64,000 nt of DNA from Acutalibacter sp. GTDB lineage: Bacteria; Bacillota; Clostridia; Oscillospirales; Acutalibacteraceae. The DNA is taken from positions 171,297 to 235,296 of the forward strand of contig JAHHRN010000003.1 of the NCBI GenBank assembly GCA_020025775.1. The letters run 5' to 3'. How positions within the stretch are numbered: the stretch's first letter is position 1; every line of letters begins with the position of its first letter. Positions 1 through 7,600 of the stretch are shown one piece after another. The notes below the pieces were generated by a model. It worked only from the letters and a program-made list of their open reading frames with translations. It was not told the origin of the DNA and searched no databases. A program made the translations under genes and the position numbers.

Positions 1-203
1 TTGGTGGCAATTACGATTTCATCGACATAAGGAGAATTTGCAAAGGCACGCACGGTGCGAAGCAAAACCGGTACACCGCCCACCTTTAAAAACTGCTTAT
101 CTATGCCGCCCATTCTTGTAGCATTGCCTGCCGCAACGATAGCGACGCTCACAAAAGGCTTCGAGGCTTCCTCTGCCTTTGGGGCTCGTTTAAACAGGGA
201 CAT
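1..203 (-). CDS. ispD: 2-C-methyl-D-erythritol 4-phosphate cytidylyltransferase, N-terminal part (cut by window edge)
   Basis: Only about 67 N-terminal codons lie in the window; the gene runs off the left edge. IspD transfers CMP from CTP to methylerythritol phosphate in the MEP isoprenoid pathway. After about 15 variable residues the protein shows the nucleotide-binding signature AAGNATRMGGIDKQFL, followed by GGVPVLLRTVRAF, as in IspD. The ATG at 201-203 is preceded by a strong AAGGAGG site. The sequence ends in the middle of the family's first Rossmann-like region, so the active-site remainder cannot be checked. Another gene of the same pathway, ispE, lies at 57.5 kb. Confidence 0.85.
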   Translation of the reverse strand, partial: MSLFKRAPKAEEASKPFVSVAIVAAGNATRMGGIDKQFLKVGGVPVLLRTVRAFANSPYVDEIVIAT

Positions 204-220
204 GAAACAACCTCCTTTAT

Positions 221-271
221 AAAAAAATCCCGTCCGATATTCTATCTATATATAAAGAACGCGGACGGGAT
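221..271 (-). terminator. Intrinsic terminator between the aminotransferase and ispD
   Basis: A 10-bp perfect inverted repeat (ATCCCGTCCG at 227-236, CGGACGGGAT at 262-271) with a 25-nt AT-rich loop is followed on the minus strand by seven T residues. It sits directly upstream of the ispD ribosome-binding site, leaving almost no room for a separate ispD promoter unless that promoter lies in the loop. Confidence 0.75.
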
Positions 272-296
272 GCTTACTTATTTAATTGTACTCTAC

Positions 297-1565
297 TTAT
301 ACTAAATTTTCAAGTGTTGCAAGCTTAATGCAAAGGCAAAGTACTTCTACTGCCTTTTCGAGCTCTGCAACAGGCGGAAGAGAGGGTGCAATACGAATGT
401 TTTTGTCTTCGGGGTCTTTACCATAGGGATAGGTTGCACCGACTGTGGTGAGGGTTACACCGAGTTCCTTGCAAAGCTCACCGACACGTCTTGCACTGCA
501 AGCGGTGGTGTCAAGGCTGATGAAGTAACCGCCGTTGGGCTTGGTCCAGGAAGCAAGTCTGTTTTCGGAAAATTCTTTCTCGAGACCGTCTAAAACTGCC
601 TGGAACTTCGGCGCGATGAGTGCGGCATGCTTCTGCATGTGTGCCTTGATGCCGTCAAGGTTCTTGAAGTAGCGAACGTGACGAAGCTGATTGAGCTTAT
701 CGTAGCTGATGGTTTCGTTATTAAGACGCTCTTTGATTTCGGCAATGTTGTTGTCGGAAGCGGCAATTGCAGAAACGCCTGCGCCCGGGAAACTGATTTT
801 GGAGGTAGAAGTAAATTCTACGAAGTGGTCTTCTGTGCCGAATTCTTTTGCAGCTTCAAAAATGTTGAGGAGCTGGTCGGGAGTGTCGGTTAAATCGTGA
901 ACGATATAAGCGTTATCCCAAACTACTCTGAAGTCCTTTGCAGCGGGCTGTAAAGCGGCAATGGCACGAACGTTTTCGTCGGTGTAGGTAACGCCGGTGG
1001 GGTTGGAGTATTTCGGTACGCAGAACATACCCTTTACGCTCTCATCTTTTACAAGCTCGCGGATTTTTTCAATGTTTACGCCCTCGTCTGTCATCGGAAC
1101 GTTAATCATTTCGATGCCGAAGTATTCACAAATGGAGAAGTGTCTGTCGTAGCCGGGTACGTTGCAGATGAACTTTACATTGCCCTGCATGAGCCACGGT
1201 TTTTCGCCTGCTACACCCTTTGCCATGCACTGTGCAATATAGTCATACATCAAATTCAGGCTGGAAGTACCGCCGATGATTACATTCTTGGTCGGTACAT
1301 CAAGAAGCTCTGCAAACAGCGCCTTGCATTCCGGCATACCGTCTAATACGCCGTAGTTGCGGCAATCGAAGCCGTTTTCTGCGATGCAATCCTCTTTTTC
1401 GGTAACTGCTTTTAATAAATCCATAGAAAGGTCGAGCTGGTCTGCACCGGGCTTACCTCTGGACATATCTAACTTTAAGTTCATTCGTTTTAAAGCTTCG
1501 AATTCTTTTAAGAGCTTGACCTGCTCTTCCAAGAGTGCTTCGCGCTTCATTTCACTATACTGCAT
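297..1565 (-). CDS. Aspartate aminotransferase-like PLP enzyme (PF12897 type)
   Basis: A fold-type I PLP aminotransferase, probably exchanging aspartate and 2-oxoglutarate amino groups in the cytosol. The pyridoxal-binding lysine is in FTSTSKISFPGAG near residue 260; KYSNPTGVTY and VWDNAY are the usual cofactor-contact motifs. The N-terminal LKLDMSRGKP block is typical of the single-domain-arrangement Asp aminotransferases annotated as PF12897. I start at the ATG at 1565 because GGAGG lies seven bases upstream; a longer TTG-started reading frame would bury that site in coding sequence. The length (422 aa) is normal. It is transcribed alone, from its own promoter to the terminator before ispD. 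Confidence 0.82.
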   Translation of the reverse strand: MQYSEMKREALLEEQVKLLKEFEALKRMNLKLDMSRGKPGADQLDLSMDLLKAVTEKEDCIAENGFDCRNYGVLDGMPECKALFAELLDVPTKNVIIGGTSSLNLMYDYIAQCMAKGVAGEKPWLMQGNVKFICNVPGYDRHFSICEYFGIEMINVPMTDEGVNIEKIRELVKDESVKGMFCVPKYSNPTGVTYTDENVRAIAALQPAAKDFRVVWDNAYIVHDLTDTPDQLLNIFEAAKEFGTEDHFVEFTSTSKISFPGAGVSAIAASDNNIAEIKERLNNETISYDKLNQLRHVRYFKNLDGIKAHMQKHAALIAPKFQAVLDGLEKEFSENRLASWTKPNGGYFISLDTTACSARRVGELCKELGVTLTTVGATYPYGKDPEDKNIRIAPSLPPVAELEKAVEVLCLCIKLATLENLV

Positions 1566-1607
1566 ATCAGAAACCTCCAAATTTCTTTTCTTTAAATTAC
1601 GAATAAG

Positions 1608-1636
1608 ATTCTAAACCATTTTATGCTATTTTGCAA
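1608..1636 (-). promoter_or_regulatory. Sigma-A-type promoter of the aminotransferase
   Basis: On the minus strand TTGCAA (1631-1636) and TAGAAT (1608-1613) are separated by 17 bases, about 40 bases upstream of the ATG. Confidence 0.65.
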
Positions 1637-1667
1637 GTGTTTGATTGCTTTCTTGCAAAAAATCAAT

Positions 1668-1706
1668 AAAAAAGACAAGGAAAGCGGTTTTTTCCTTGTC
1701 TTTTCG
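1668..1706. terminator. Bidirectional terminator after the sulfatase gene
   Basis: A 14-bp perfect inverted repeat (AAAAGACAAGGAAA at 1670-1683, TTTCCTTGTCTTTT at 1691-1704) with flanking A and T runs. It closes the sulfatase operon on the minus strand. Confidence 0.8.
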
Positions 1707-1734
1707 TATATTTCCTATAAAGAAAATTTCATTT

Positions 1735-3057
1735 TTATTTTTTACGTGCGAAAAGTGCCGGCAAAATCTTAGGCTTTTCTTCTCCAGCGTTCACCATTTC
1801 GCGCACGAGCATGGCACGAAGCTTTTTACGCACCGAGGCGTAAGATGCATCTTTTACAAGATTGCGGCTCTCGATAGGGTCACGCTTGAGGTCATACAAA
1901 TAATCTTCAAAATACACCGAAGCCTTATGCTGTGTCATACCGGAAGCAAGCGCACGCACGGCATATTTATAATCCTTGGTACGAATGGCTCTGCCGCACT
2001 GGCTTTCACTGATTTGAATAAAGACGCAGTCTCTTTCTTCCTCTGTTCCCGTAATCTGCTGAAGCAAAGATTTACCCATATAGCTTTCGGGAATAGGAAT
2101 ACCGGCGAGGTCGAGGAGCGTCGGCGGCAGGTCTATAAGGCTAACAAGACGTTCATCACGCATGCCGCCCTTAAAGGCGCCGCCTTTAATGATGAGCGGT
2201 GTATGTGTGGCACTGTCGTGGCAGGAGCGTTTATATTCGCTGTTGCGCGTTTTAAAGTGTGAGCCGTGGTCGCTGGTGTAAAGAATAATCGTATTGTCGT
2301 AAATTCCCTTTTCCTTGAGACAATCCACGAGCTTGCCGACATTCTTATCAATACGGTCAATCGAGGCGATATAATCGGGATACATTTTTTCATAATCGCC
2401 CTTTAAGAAGGAAAGGTCATCGGGAATAGGATAATCCTTATACTGCGGCACAAGCTCCTTCGGGCCTTCATAGCAAGCATGGTCATTTTGATGATGCGGC
2501 TCAATATGAGAAAGGAAGAGAAAAAAGGGCTTATCCGAGGTTTTGTTTCGGATATAATCCAAGGCGTATTCGTTGATGCAATCTACACGGTAGCCCTCAA
2601 AATCCAGCTTGTTGCCGTCGCCGTCGAAGATATAGCCGTCATAGCCGTGGGAGGTAAATTCCAAAACATCAGCGGCACGCCAGTAATCCTTATAGCCGCC
2701 CTGTCTGTCTTTCGGAACAGCGGTTTTTTCGCAGTGTACGCCTTTGCCCGGATAACGATCGGATGCCAAATGCCATTTGCCGACATAGGCCGTTTCGTAG
2801 CCCGCTTCGTTGAAATACTCCGCCAAGGGCTTAATGGTATCGGGAAGCGGAATACCGTTCCAATAGCATCCGCACTGGGTTGCATAAACACCGCTTTGCA
2901 AACAGGCTCTCGCCGGACCGCAAACGGGCTGGCAGGTGTAGGAATTATCGAACTCCATGCCCTCGGAAGCCAGTGCCATAAGATTCGGGGTAACCGTTTC
3001 ATTAACGGTATCCCATCTTTGCTGGTCGGTAAAATAGAAGATAATATTCGGACGCAT
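1735..3057 (-). CDS. Type I sulfatase (cysteine type, formylglycine enzyme)
   Basis: Hydrolyses a sulfate ester. The formylglycine motif C-x-P-x-R is present as CGPAR at residues 46-50, followed by ACLQSGVYATQCG; the metal-ligand start NIIFYFTDQQRWDT, the internal GKWHLA and the late TSDHG motif complete the alkaline-phosphatase-superfamily pattern. No signal peptide is seen, so the enzyme should be cytoplasmic and act on imported sulfated sugars or small sulfate esters; the substrate cannot be told. It needs a radical-SAM maturase, which is not in the window. It starts 19 bases after a TauE/SafE-family exporter, with AAGGGG before the ATG. Length 440 aa is within the family range. Confidence 0.88.
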   Translation of the reverse strand: MRPNIIFYFTDQQRWDTVNETVTPNLMALASEGMEFDNSYTCQPVCGPARACLQSGVYATQCGCYWNGIPLPDTIKPLAEYFNEAGYETAYVGKWHLASDRYPGKGVHCEKTAVPKDRQGGYKDYWRAADVLEFTSHGYDGYIFDGDGNKLDFEGYRVDCINEYALDYIRNKTSDKPFFLFLSHIEPHHQNDHACYEGPKELVPQYKDYPIPDDLSFLKGDYEKMYPDYIASIDRIDKNVGKLVDCLKEKGIYDNTIILYTSDHGSHFKTRNSEYKRSCHDSATHTPLIIKGGAFKGGMRDERLVSLIDLPPTLLDLAGIPIPESYMGKSLLQQITGTEEERDCVFIQISESQCGRAIRTKDYKYAVRALASGMTQHKASVYFEDYLYDLKRDPIESRNLVKDASYASVRKKLRAMLVREMVNAGEEKPKILPALFARKK

Positions 3058-3076
3058 AGTAGCTGTCCCCTTTCTT

Positions 3077-3856
3077 TTAAATCCACACAGAAACGGCGTT
3101 ATAGAAGGTTAAAAGCACAATTAAAGAAACTGTAACGGTAAACACAATGTTAATTGTTTTTTCTTTGCATTTGCGGTTGAATCTCGCGCCGAGCAAGCCA
3201 CCGATTACAGCGCAGGGCAAAACACCCCAAAGCATTTTTAAATCGTAGGTCCCAACTGGGCTTGTGCAGAAGGTTGTGAGCAGGTTTGCGCCTTGCGAAA
3301 AGAAGATGACCGCTACGGAATACACAGCGGCATCCTTCATGGTAAAGGAGAAAAGGAAGGTCATTGCCGCTACATTGATTGGACCGCCACCGATTCCTAA
3401 GAATGCGGCAAAGAAGCCTAAAAAGAGACCTGCCAAAAGAATTACCGCCGGATTTTTGAGACGGTAGGTTTTTATTTTGCAGTTCACCGAAATAATCACG
3501 AAAATCAGTAAAATACCGAGGCAAATCGACTGCACGGTGCATACAATATCGGGAGAGGTGGCATGTGAAAGTGCAGTTCTAAACAAAAGATTGCCGAGAT
3601 AGCCGCCAACCGTTGAGCCTGCCGCTATGAGCAGAACAATTTTTTTGTCGAGCGGTGTTTTATTTTTCAAATGCTTGGCCGTTGCGGTGAGGGACATGGT
3701 AAACACACCGCAGGACGAGAAAAAGGTAATCTGCGCCAAAGGGTGCATCCCTAAGAAATCGAGCACGGGTTTAATAATCACACCGCCGCCGAGACCAACA
3801 AAGGCGCCAAGAAAAGTTGCAATTAAAATTACGGCACCATATAAAAGAATAATCAT
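3077..3856 (-). CDS. TauE/SafE-family membrane exporter (sulfite/sulfate or organosulfur)
   Basis: A small multi-helix membrane protein of about 259 aa with the duplicated glycine-rich signatures of the TauE/SafE family: GAFVGLGGGVIIKP near the N terminus and GFFAAFLGIGGGPINV in the second half. The family exports sulfite, sulfoacetate or related anions. Being first in an operon with a sulfatase suggests that it removes the sulfate or sulfite released by desulfation; this is inference. The start is the ATG at 3856, because GGGGAG lies eight bases upstream; an upstream GTG overlaps that site. Confidence 0.8.
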   Translation of the reverse strand: MIILLYGAVILIATFLGAFVGLGGGVIIKPVLDFLGMHPLAQITFFSSCGVFTMSLTATAKHLKNKTPLDKKIVLLIAAGSTVGGYLGNLLFRTALSHATSPDIVCTVQSICLGILLIFVIISVNCKIKTYRLKNPAVILLAGLFLGFFAAFLGIGGGPINVAAMTFLFSFTMKDAAVYSVAVIFFSQGANLLTTFCTSPVGTYDLKMLWGVLPCAVIGGLLGARFNRKCKEKTINIVFTVTVSLIVLLTFYNAVSVWI

Positions 3857-3885
3857 TCCAATCACTCCCCAAAAATATCTTTTTT

Positions 3886-3914
3886 AGTATAGCACAAAGT
3901 TAGAAAAAAGGAAA
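3886..3914 (-). promoter_or_regulatory. Promoter of the TauE-sulfatase operon
   Basis: Extended -10 TGCTATACT (TATACT at 3886-3891 on the minus strand), 17 bases from a weak -35 TTTCCT. Confidence 0.5.
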
Positions 3915-4016
3915 GAAAAAGCCAAGGGAAAGTTACTAAATCCCCCCTCTTGTGTTTTTTTCGATTTTTTGCTAATATAGTATAGAAAATTCGAAAAATT
4001 AGGCGAGGGAAATTTT

Positions 4017-4976
4017 ATGCTTTTAAAATTAGAACCGGCATTTAAAGATTATCTTTGGGGCGGCAACCGTTTGGAAACCGATTTCGGTATGCACAGCGGT
4101 CTTTCTAAAACGGCGGAAGCCTGGGTGCTCTCCTGTCATAAGGACGGCAACAGCACCGTTGCAAACGGTATATACCGCGGCAAAACCCTTTTAGAAGCTA
4201 TAAAGGCAGAGGGCAAAGCCGTACTCGGTACAAAGGCCGAAAACACCGAGGATTTTCCGATTTTAATTAAATTCATTGATGCCAAGCAGAATCTTTCCGT
4301 GCAGGTGCATCCCGATGACGCTTACGCGAAAGCACATGAAAATTCTCTCGGTAAAACAGAATGCTGGTATATTCTCGACTGCGACCCCGATGCAGAGCTG
4401 ATTTACGGTTTGAAAAAAGAGGTCAATAAGGAAGAACTGACCGAAGCGATTGAAAATGATACACTTTTAGAGATTGCCAACAGCGTTAAGGTACATCAGG
4501 GCGATATGTTCTTTATTCCGGCAGGCACACTGCACGCCATTGGTAAGGGCATTTTGGTTGCAGAGATTCAGCAAAGCTCCAACGTCACCTACCGTGTTTA
4601 CGATTACGGCAGACTCGGTGCAGACGGTAAGCCCCGTCAGCTCCACAAGCAACAAGCGGCAGACGTTATTTTGAGAAAGCCCTCCAAAGAAACTGGCAAA
4701 CCCATGGGCAAGGCCGAAGCTTTTGACGGCTATCAAAAACAGCTTTTAACCGAATGTCCCTTATTTAAGGTAGAGCGCGTCAAGGTAGATACCGCTTATA
4801 CGGGGAAAGCCAATGCCGACTCCTTCGTTTCCGTTCTCATTGTGAGCGGCGAAGGTCATATTGAAAACGGTGGGGAAACACTTTCCTTTAAAAAGGGCAA
4901 CAGCTTCTTCCTCTCGGCAGACAGCGGTGCATTTAAAGTCACCGGAAACGTCGAATTCTTAGAAACCCGCGTGTAA
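4017..4976 (+). CDS. manA: Mannose-6-phosphate isomerase, class I
   Basis: Zinc enzyme interconverting mannose 6-phosphate and fructose 6-phosphate, feeding GDP-mannose synthesis or mannose catabolism. Signatures seen in order: YLWGGNRL near residue 15, the metal-site block VQVHPDDAYAKAHE near residue 100, KTECWYIL, and FIPAGTLHAIGKG near residue 170, then the RVYDYGR block. A short C-terminal beta domain follows. The 319-aa length matches the short Firmicutes form (Bacillus ManA type). GCGAGGG precedes the ATG. It is monocistronic: a terminator follows before the MFS gene. Confidence 0.92.
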   Translation: MLLKLEPAFKDYLWGGNRLETDFGMHSGLSKTAEAWVLSCHKDGNSTVANGIYRGKTLLEAIKAEGKAVLGTKAENTEDFPILIKFIDAKQNLSVQVHPDDAYAKAHENSLGKTECWYILDCDPDAELIYGLKKEVNKEELTEAIENDTLLEIANSVKVHQGDMFFIPAGTLHAIGKGILVAEIQQSSNVTYRVYDYGRLGADGKPRQLHKQQAADVILRKPSKETGKPMGKAEAFDGYQKQLLTECPLFKVERVKVDTAYTGKANADSFVSVLIVSGEGHIENGGETLSFKKGNSFFLSADSGAFKVTGNVEFLETRV

Positions 4977-4991
4977 ACAGAATCTCACCAG

Positions 4992-5028
4992 AAAAAGAAA
5001 AGTCGATTTGCTTCGGCTTTCTTTTTTT
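4992..5028 (+). terminator. Terminator after manA
   Basis: AAAGAAAAGTCGA pairs with TCGGCTTTCTTT (with G-U and one bulge) and is followed by a run of T residues. Confidence 0.55.
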
Positions 5029-5061
5029 CAACCATTTTGAAAGAAGGAGAATTTCGGAAAA

Positions 5062-6276
5062 ATGCAAAGAACCTTTCAAAGCACGAAAATCGCCTGCTAT
5101 ATTGGTTACTTCGTGCAAGCTATTATCAACAATCTATCGCCAATTTTATTTATCATTTACAGTGAAGAACTCGGCGTTTCTTTAAGTGCAATCGGCGCAC
5201 TCATTTTAATCAATTTCTTATCACAAGCCGTTGTAGATGTGCTTTCGGTGAAAATCGTAGATCGCATCGGCTACAAAAAAATTATTTTAGCCTCGCATGT
5301 CTGTGCCACAATCGGTCTTTTGATGTTGGGCATTTTGCCCCTGCTCTTCCCCGAACATAGCTTTCCGTTTTTAGCCATTGCAACCACCATTTCCGCAGTG
5401 GGCAGCGGCATGATTGAAGTCACGATTAGCCCGATTGTCGATTCGATTCCCAGCGACCGCAAGGCGGCGGATATGAGTCTTTTGCACTCCTTCTACTGCT
5501 GGGGACAAATGGCAGTTGTTGCCTTATCCACCATATTTATCCGTTTCTTCGGCAACCGTTTTTGGTTCCTTCTGCCGGTGCTTTGGGCACTCGTTCCCCT
5601 CTTTAACCTCTTCAACTTTATGTCCGTGCCCTTTATGCCGACCTTAAAGGAAGAGGAAAAGACGCCGGTTAAGGAATTACTTTCTTCCACTGCTTTCCGC
5701 ATTGCCATGGTTTTAATGCTCTGCGGCGGCGCTTCGGAGATTGCCATGTCGCAGTGGTCCTCGTATTTTGCCGAAACCGGTCTCGGTGTTTCTAAGGTCA
5801 CGGGCGACCTCTTAGGCCCCTGCATGTTCGCCATTTTAATGGGCTGTGGCAGATTGTTCTTCGGCATCTACGGTCACAAAATCGACCTCAAGAAAATGAT
5901 GATTTGCTTAGCGGTACTCTGTACAGTTTGCTACGGCATCACGGGTCTTTCCAAGCATCCGCTCGTGGCGCTCTTCGGCTGTGCACTTTCCGGTTTATCC
6001 GTCAGCCTGTTCTGGCCCGGGACGTTCAGCATTGTTTCAGGACTTTATCCCAAGGGCGGCGCTTCTATGTTCGGTCTGCTCGCCATTTTAGGTGACATCG
6101 GCTGTTCCGCAGGTCCGTTCCTTGTAAGCTTAATTTCCTCTGCCGCACAGCATCAAAACGCTATGCTTTCCGACGGCTCCGCTTTAAAGCTCGGCTTCTC
6201 CGTTGCCATGATTTTCCCGGCCACTGTCGCCGTGAGTTTACTTATTCTCATGACGCTTCCGAAAAAAGAGGCTTGA
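5062..6276 (+). CDS. MFS transporter, substrate unknown
   Basis: A 404-aa protein made almost entirely of hydrophobic segments (about 12 predicted helices by eye), with the MFS loop-2/3 motif recognisable as DRIGYKK near residue 70 and a central charged loop (LKEEEKTPVKELL) separating two six-helix halves. The fold resembles FucP- or YbjJ-like sugar/drug carriers, but nothing in the sequence fixes the substrate. AAGGAG lies about 12 bases before the ATG. Its stop codon overlaps the -35 element of the FMN-riboswitch transcript. Confidence 0.75.
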   Translation: MQRTFQSTKIACYIGYFVQAIINNLSPILFIIYSEELGVSLSAIGALILINFLSQAVVDVLSVKIVDRIGYKKIILASHVCATIGLLMLGILPLLFPEHSFPFLAIATTISAVGSGMIEVTISPIVDSIPSDRKAADMSLLHSFYCWGQMAVVALSTIFIRFFGNRFWFLLPVLWALVPLFNLFNFMSVPFMPTLKEEEKTPVKELLSSTAFRIAMVLMLCGGASEIAMSQWSSYFAETGLGVSKVTGDLLGPCMFAILMGCGRLFFGIYGHKIDLKKMMICLAVLCTVCYGITGLSKHPLVALFGCALSGLSVSLFWPGTFSIVSGLYPKGGASMFGLLAILGDIGCSAGPFLVSLISSAAQHQNAMLSDGSALKLGFSVAMIFPATVAVSLLILMTLPKKEA

Positions 6277-6301
6277 CACGCTTTATTTTCAGACATATAA
6301 T
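6273..6301 (+). promoter_or_regulatory. Consensus promoter of the riboswitch-ribU transcript
   Basis: TTGACA (6273-6278), 17-base spacer, TATAAT (6296-6301): a perfect sigma-A promoter. The -35 box overlaps the TGA of the upstream MFS gene. Confidence 0.9.
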
Positions 6302-6320
6302 AAAGATACAAATGAATAGC

Positions 6321-6430
6321 TGTCTTCAAGGCGGGGTGTAATTCCCCACCGGTGGTCATAGTCCACAAGCCCATAGCTGATCGGGTGTAATTCCCGAACC
6401 GACGGTATAGTCCGGATGAAAGAAGATGCG
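6321..6430 (+). promoter_or_regulatory. FMN riboswitch (RFN element)
   Basis: The conserved RFN blocks are present in order: GGCGGGGTGTAATTCCCCACC, then GGTGGTCATAGTCCAC, a central stem, GATCGGGTGTAATTCCCGAACC, and GACGGTATAGTCCGGATGAAAGAAGAT. The closing stem pairs TCTTC (6323-6327) with GAAGA (6422-6426). FMN binding should promote the downstream terminator and shut off riboflavin uptake. Confidence 0.95.
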
Positions 6431-6456
6431 GTTTCAAAAAACTATCTGCTTTTTAG

Positions 6457-6494
6457 CCTCGTAAGACGCCCGTCTTGCGAGGTTTTTATTTTTG
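6457..6494 (+). terminator. Riboswitch expression-platform terminator
   Basis: A perfect 12-bp stem, CCTCGTAAGACG (6457-6468) with CGTCTTGCGAGG (6471-6482), followed by a T-rich run, between the RFN aptamer and ribU. Confidence 0.85.
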
Positions 6495-6542
6495 TTGGGC
6501 AGCCATGCATTTGCAATATGTTTAGAAAGGTCTTGTAAACTC

Positions 6543-7187
6543 ATGCAAACCAACACAATCGCAAAAGAAAACACCCCTCCTGCAAAGAAAAAGTCCACCT
6601 ATTCTCCACAAAAAATTCGTGTGCTCACCGTAACTGCTCTTTTGGGTGCCGTTGCCGGTGTCATTCAGTTTTTGGAATTCGCCGTGCCGCTGATGCCCGG
6701 CTTTATCAAGATGGATTTATCCGACTTCCCGGCGCTCATTGCTTCTTTTTCTTTAGGCCCTGTAAGCGGCGTTGCCGTTGCCTTTATTAAGAATCTGATT
6801 AAACTCTTTACCACAACTACAGGCGGTGTCGGCGAGCTTTCCAACTTCATTTTGAGCGCGATCTTCGTTTTGCCGGCAGGTCTTATCTATAAGCACAAAA
6901 AGACCCGTGGCGGCGCAGTGCTGGCGGCCTTTGTCGGTGCGTTCGCCATGGCGGCGATGAGCTTCTTCACTAACTATTTCGTTGTTTATCCCGTATTCAC
7001 GAAGTTCATGCCCATGGAAGCCATCATCAAAGCCTACACCGTGATTTTGCCGAGCGCAAACACTTTGCCCAAGGCTTTGCTCATTTTCAACGTACCCTTC
7101 ACTTTCATCAAGGGTCTTCTGAATGTGGCGGTTACCTTCTTGCTGTATAAGCCTCTTTCCCCGATTTTAAAGGGCAAAAAGCATTAA
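6543..7187 (+). CDS. ribU: ECF transporter riboflavin-specificity subunit RibU
   Basis: Membrane S-component that binds riboflavin and works with a shared EcfAA'T energising module, which is not in this window. After a short polar N terminus the protein has about six hydrophobic helices. The family signature PLMPGFIKMDLSDFPALIASF near residue 50 (P..PGF.K.DLSD.P) and FIKNLIKLFTTTTGGVGELSNF are clear RibU marks. The FMN riboswitch directly upstream supports the substrate. I use the ATG at 6543; a TTG-started extension into the leader would overlap the terminator stem tail. Length 214 aa is usual. Confidence 0.92.
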   Translation: MQTNTIAKENTPPAKKKSTYSPQKIRVLTVTALLGAVAGVIQFLEFAVPLMPGFIKMDLSDFPALIASFSLGPVSGVAVAFIKNLIKLFTTTTGGVGELSNFILSAIFVLPAGLIYKHKKTRGGAVLAAFVGAFAMAAMSFFTNYFVVYPVFTKFMPMEAIIKAYTVILPSANTLPKALLIFNVPFTFIKGLLNVAVTFLLYKPLSPILKGKKH

Positions 7188-7200
7188 ATTTTAAAAAAAC

Positions 7201-7238
7201 AAAAAGCGATGCAGCATGAAACTGCATCGCTTTTTTTG
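7201..7238. terminator. Bidirectional terminator between ribU and the DUF378 gene
   Basis: AAAAAGCGATGCAG and CTGCATCGCTTTTT form a long perfect stem with a 7-base loop, flanked by A and T runs, between two convergent genes. Confidence 0.9.
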
Positions 7239-7247
7239 CTTTCGCAC

Positions 7248-7469
7248 TCATTGTTTTTTAGAGGCAGCCACCATTTCGGTATCTCTAAACAAAAGAGAAA
7301 TGCACCAGATACCGGCAAGGGCAACGAGCGTATAAATAATACGGCTCACGATTGCACCCTGTCCGCCGAAAATCCAGCCGACAATATCAAACTGAAAAAG
7401 TCCGATAGAGCCCCAGTTGATGCCGCCGATAATGAGTAAAACGAGGGCAATTTTATCCATAATCATCAT
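7248..7469 (-). CDS. DUF378 family small membrane protein
   Basis: A 73-aa protein with two hydrophobic segments: IALVLLIIGGINWGSIGLFQFD and IYTLVALAGIWCISLLF. The GGINWG motif and size are those of DUF378 (PF04070), whose function is not known. The ATG at 7469 is chosen because AAAGGAG lies six bases upstream; an ATG seven codons further up would place that site inside the gene. The promoter region carries a close match to sigma-G consensus (7507-7537), which suggests forespore expression. It ends at the shared terminator with ribU. Confidence 0.82.
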   Translation of the reverse strand: MMIMDKIALVLLIIGGINWGSIGLFQFDIVGWIFGGQGAIVSRIIYTLVALAGIWCISLLFRDTEMVAASKKQ

Positions 7470-7506
7470 GATTCGCTCCTTTTGTGCCATTTTTTCGGTA
7501 CAAGAG

Positions 7507-7537
7507 TAGTATGCCCTCTAAAATTTTAAATTATGCA
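7507..7537 (-). promoter_or_regulatory. Candidate sigma-G/sigma-F sporulation promoter
   Basis: On the minus strand TGCATA (7532-7537), an 18-base spacer, and CATACTA (7507-7513). The Bacillus sigma-G consensus is G-H-A-T-R, 18 bases, C-A-T-n-H-T-A; both boxes and the spacing match. No sigma-A promoter is obvious here. Confidence 0.55.
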
Positions 7538-7552
7538 AAAAAATTTTAAAAA

Positions 7553-7588
7553 ACAAAAAAGCGATGCAAACTTTTGCACCGCTTTTTC
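7553..7588 (-). terminator. Terminator after metK
   Basis: AAAAGCGATGCAAA and TTTGCACCGCTTTT pair (one mismatch) with a short loop; T residues follow on the minus strand. Confidence 0.8.
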
Positions 7589-7600
7589 TAATGTTTAAGC

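Noticed and set aside
2479..3135. 218-codon open frame on the plus strand
   Set aside because: Antisense to the sulfatase, whose motifs are clear; no ribosome-binding site.
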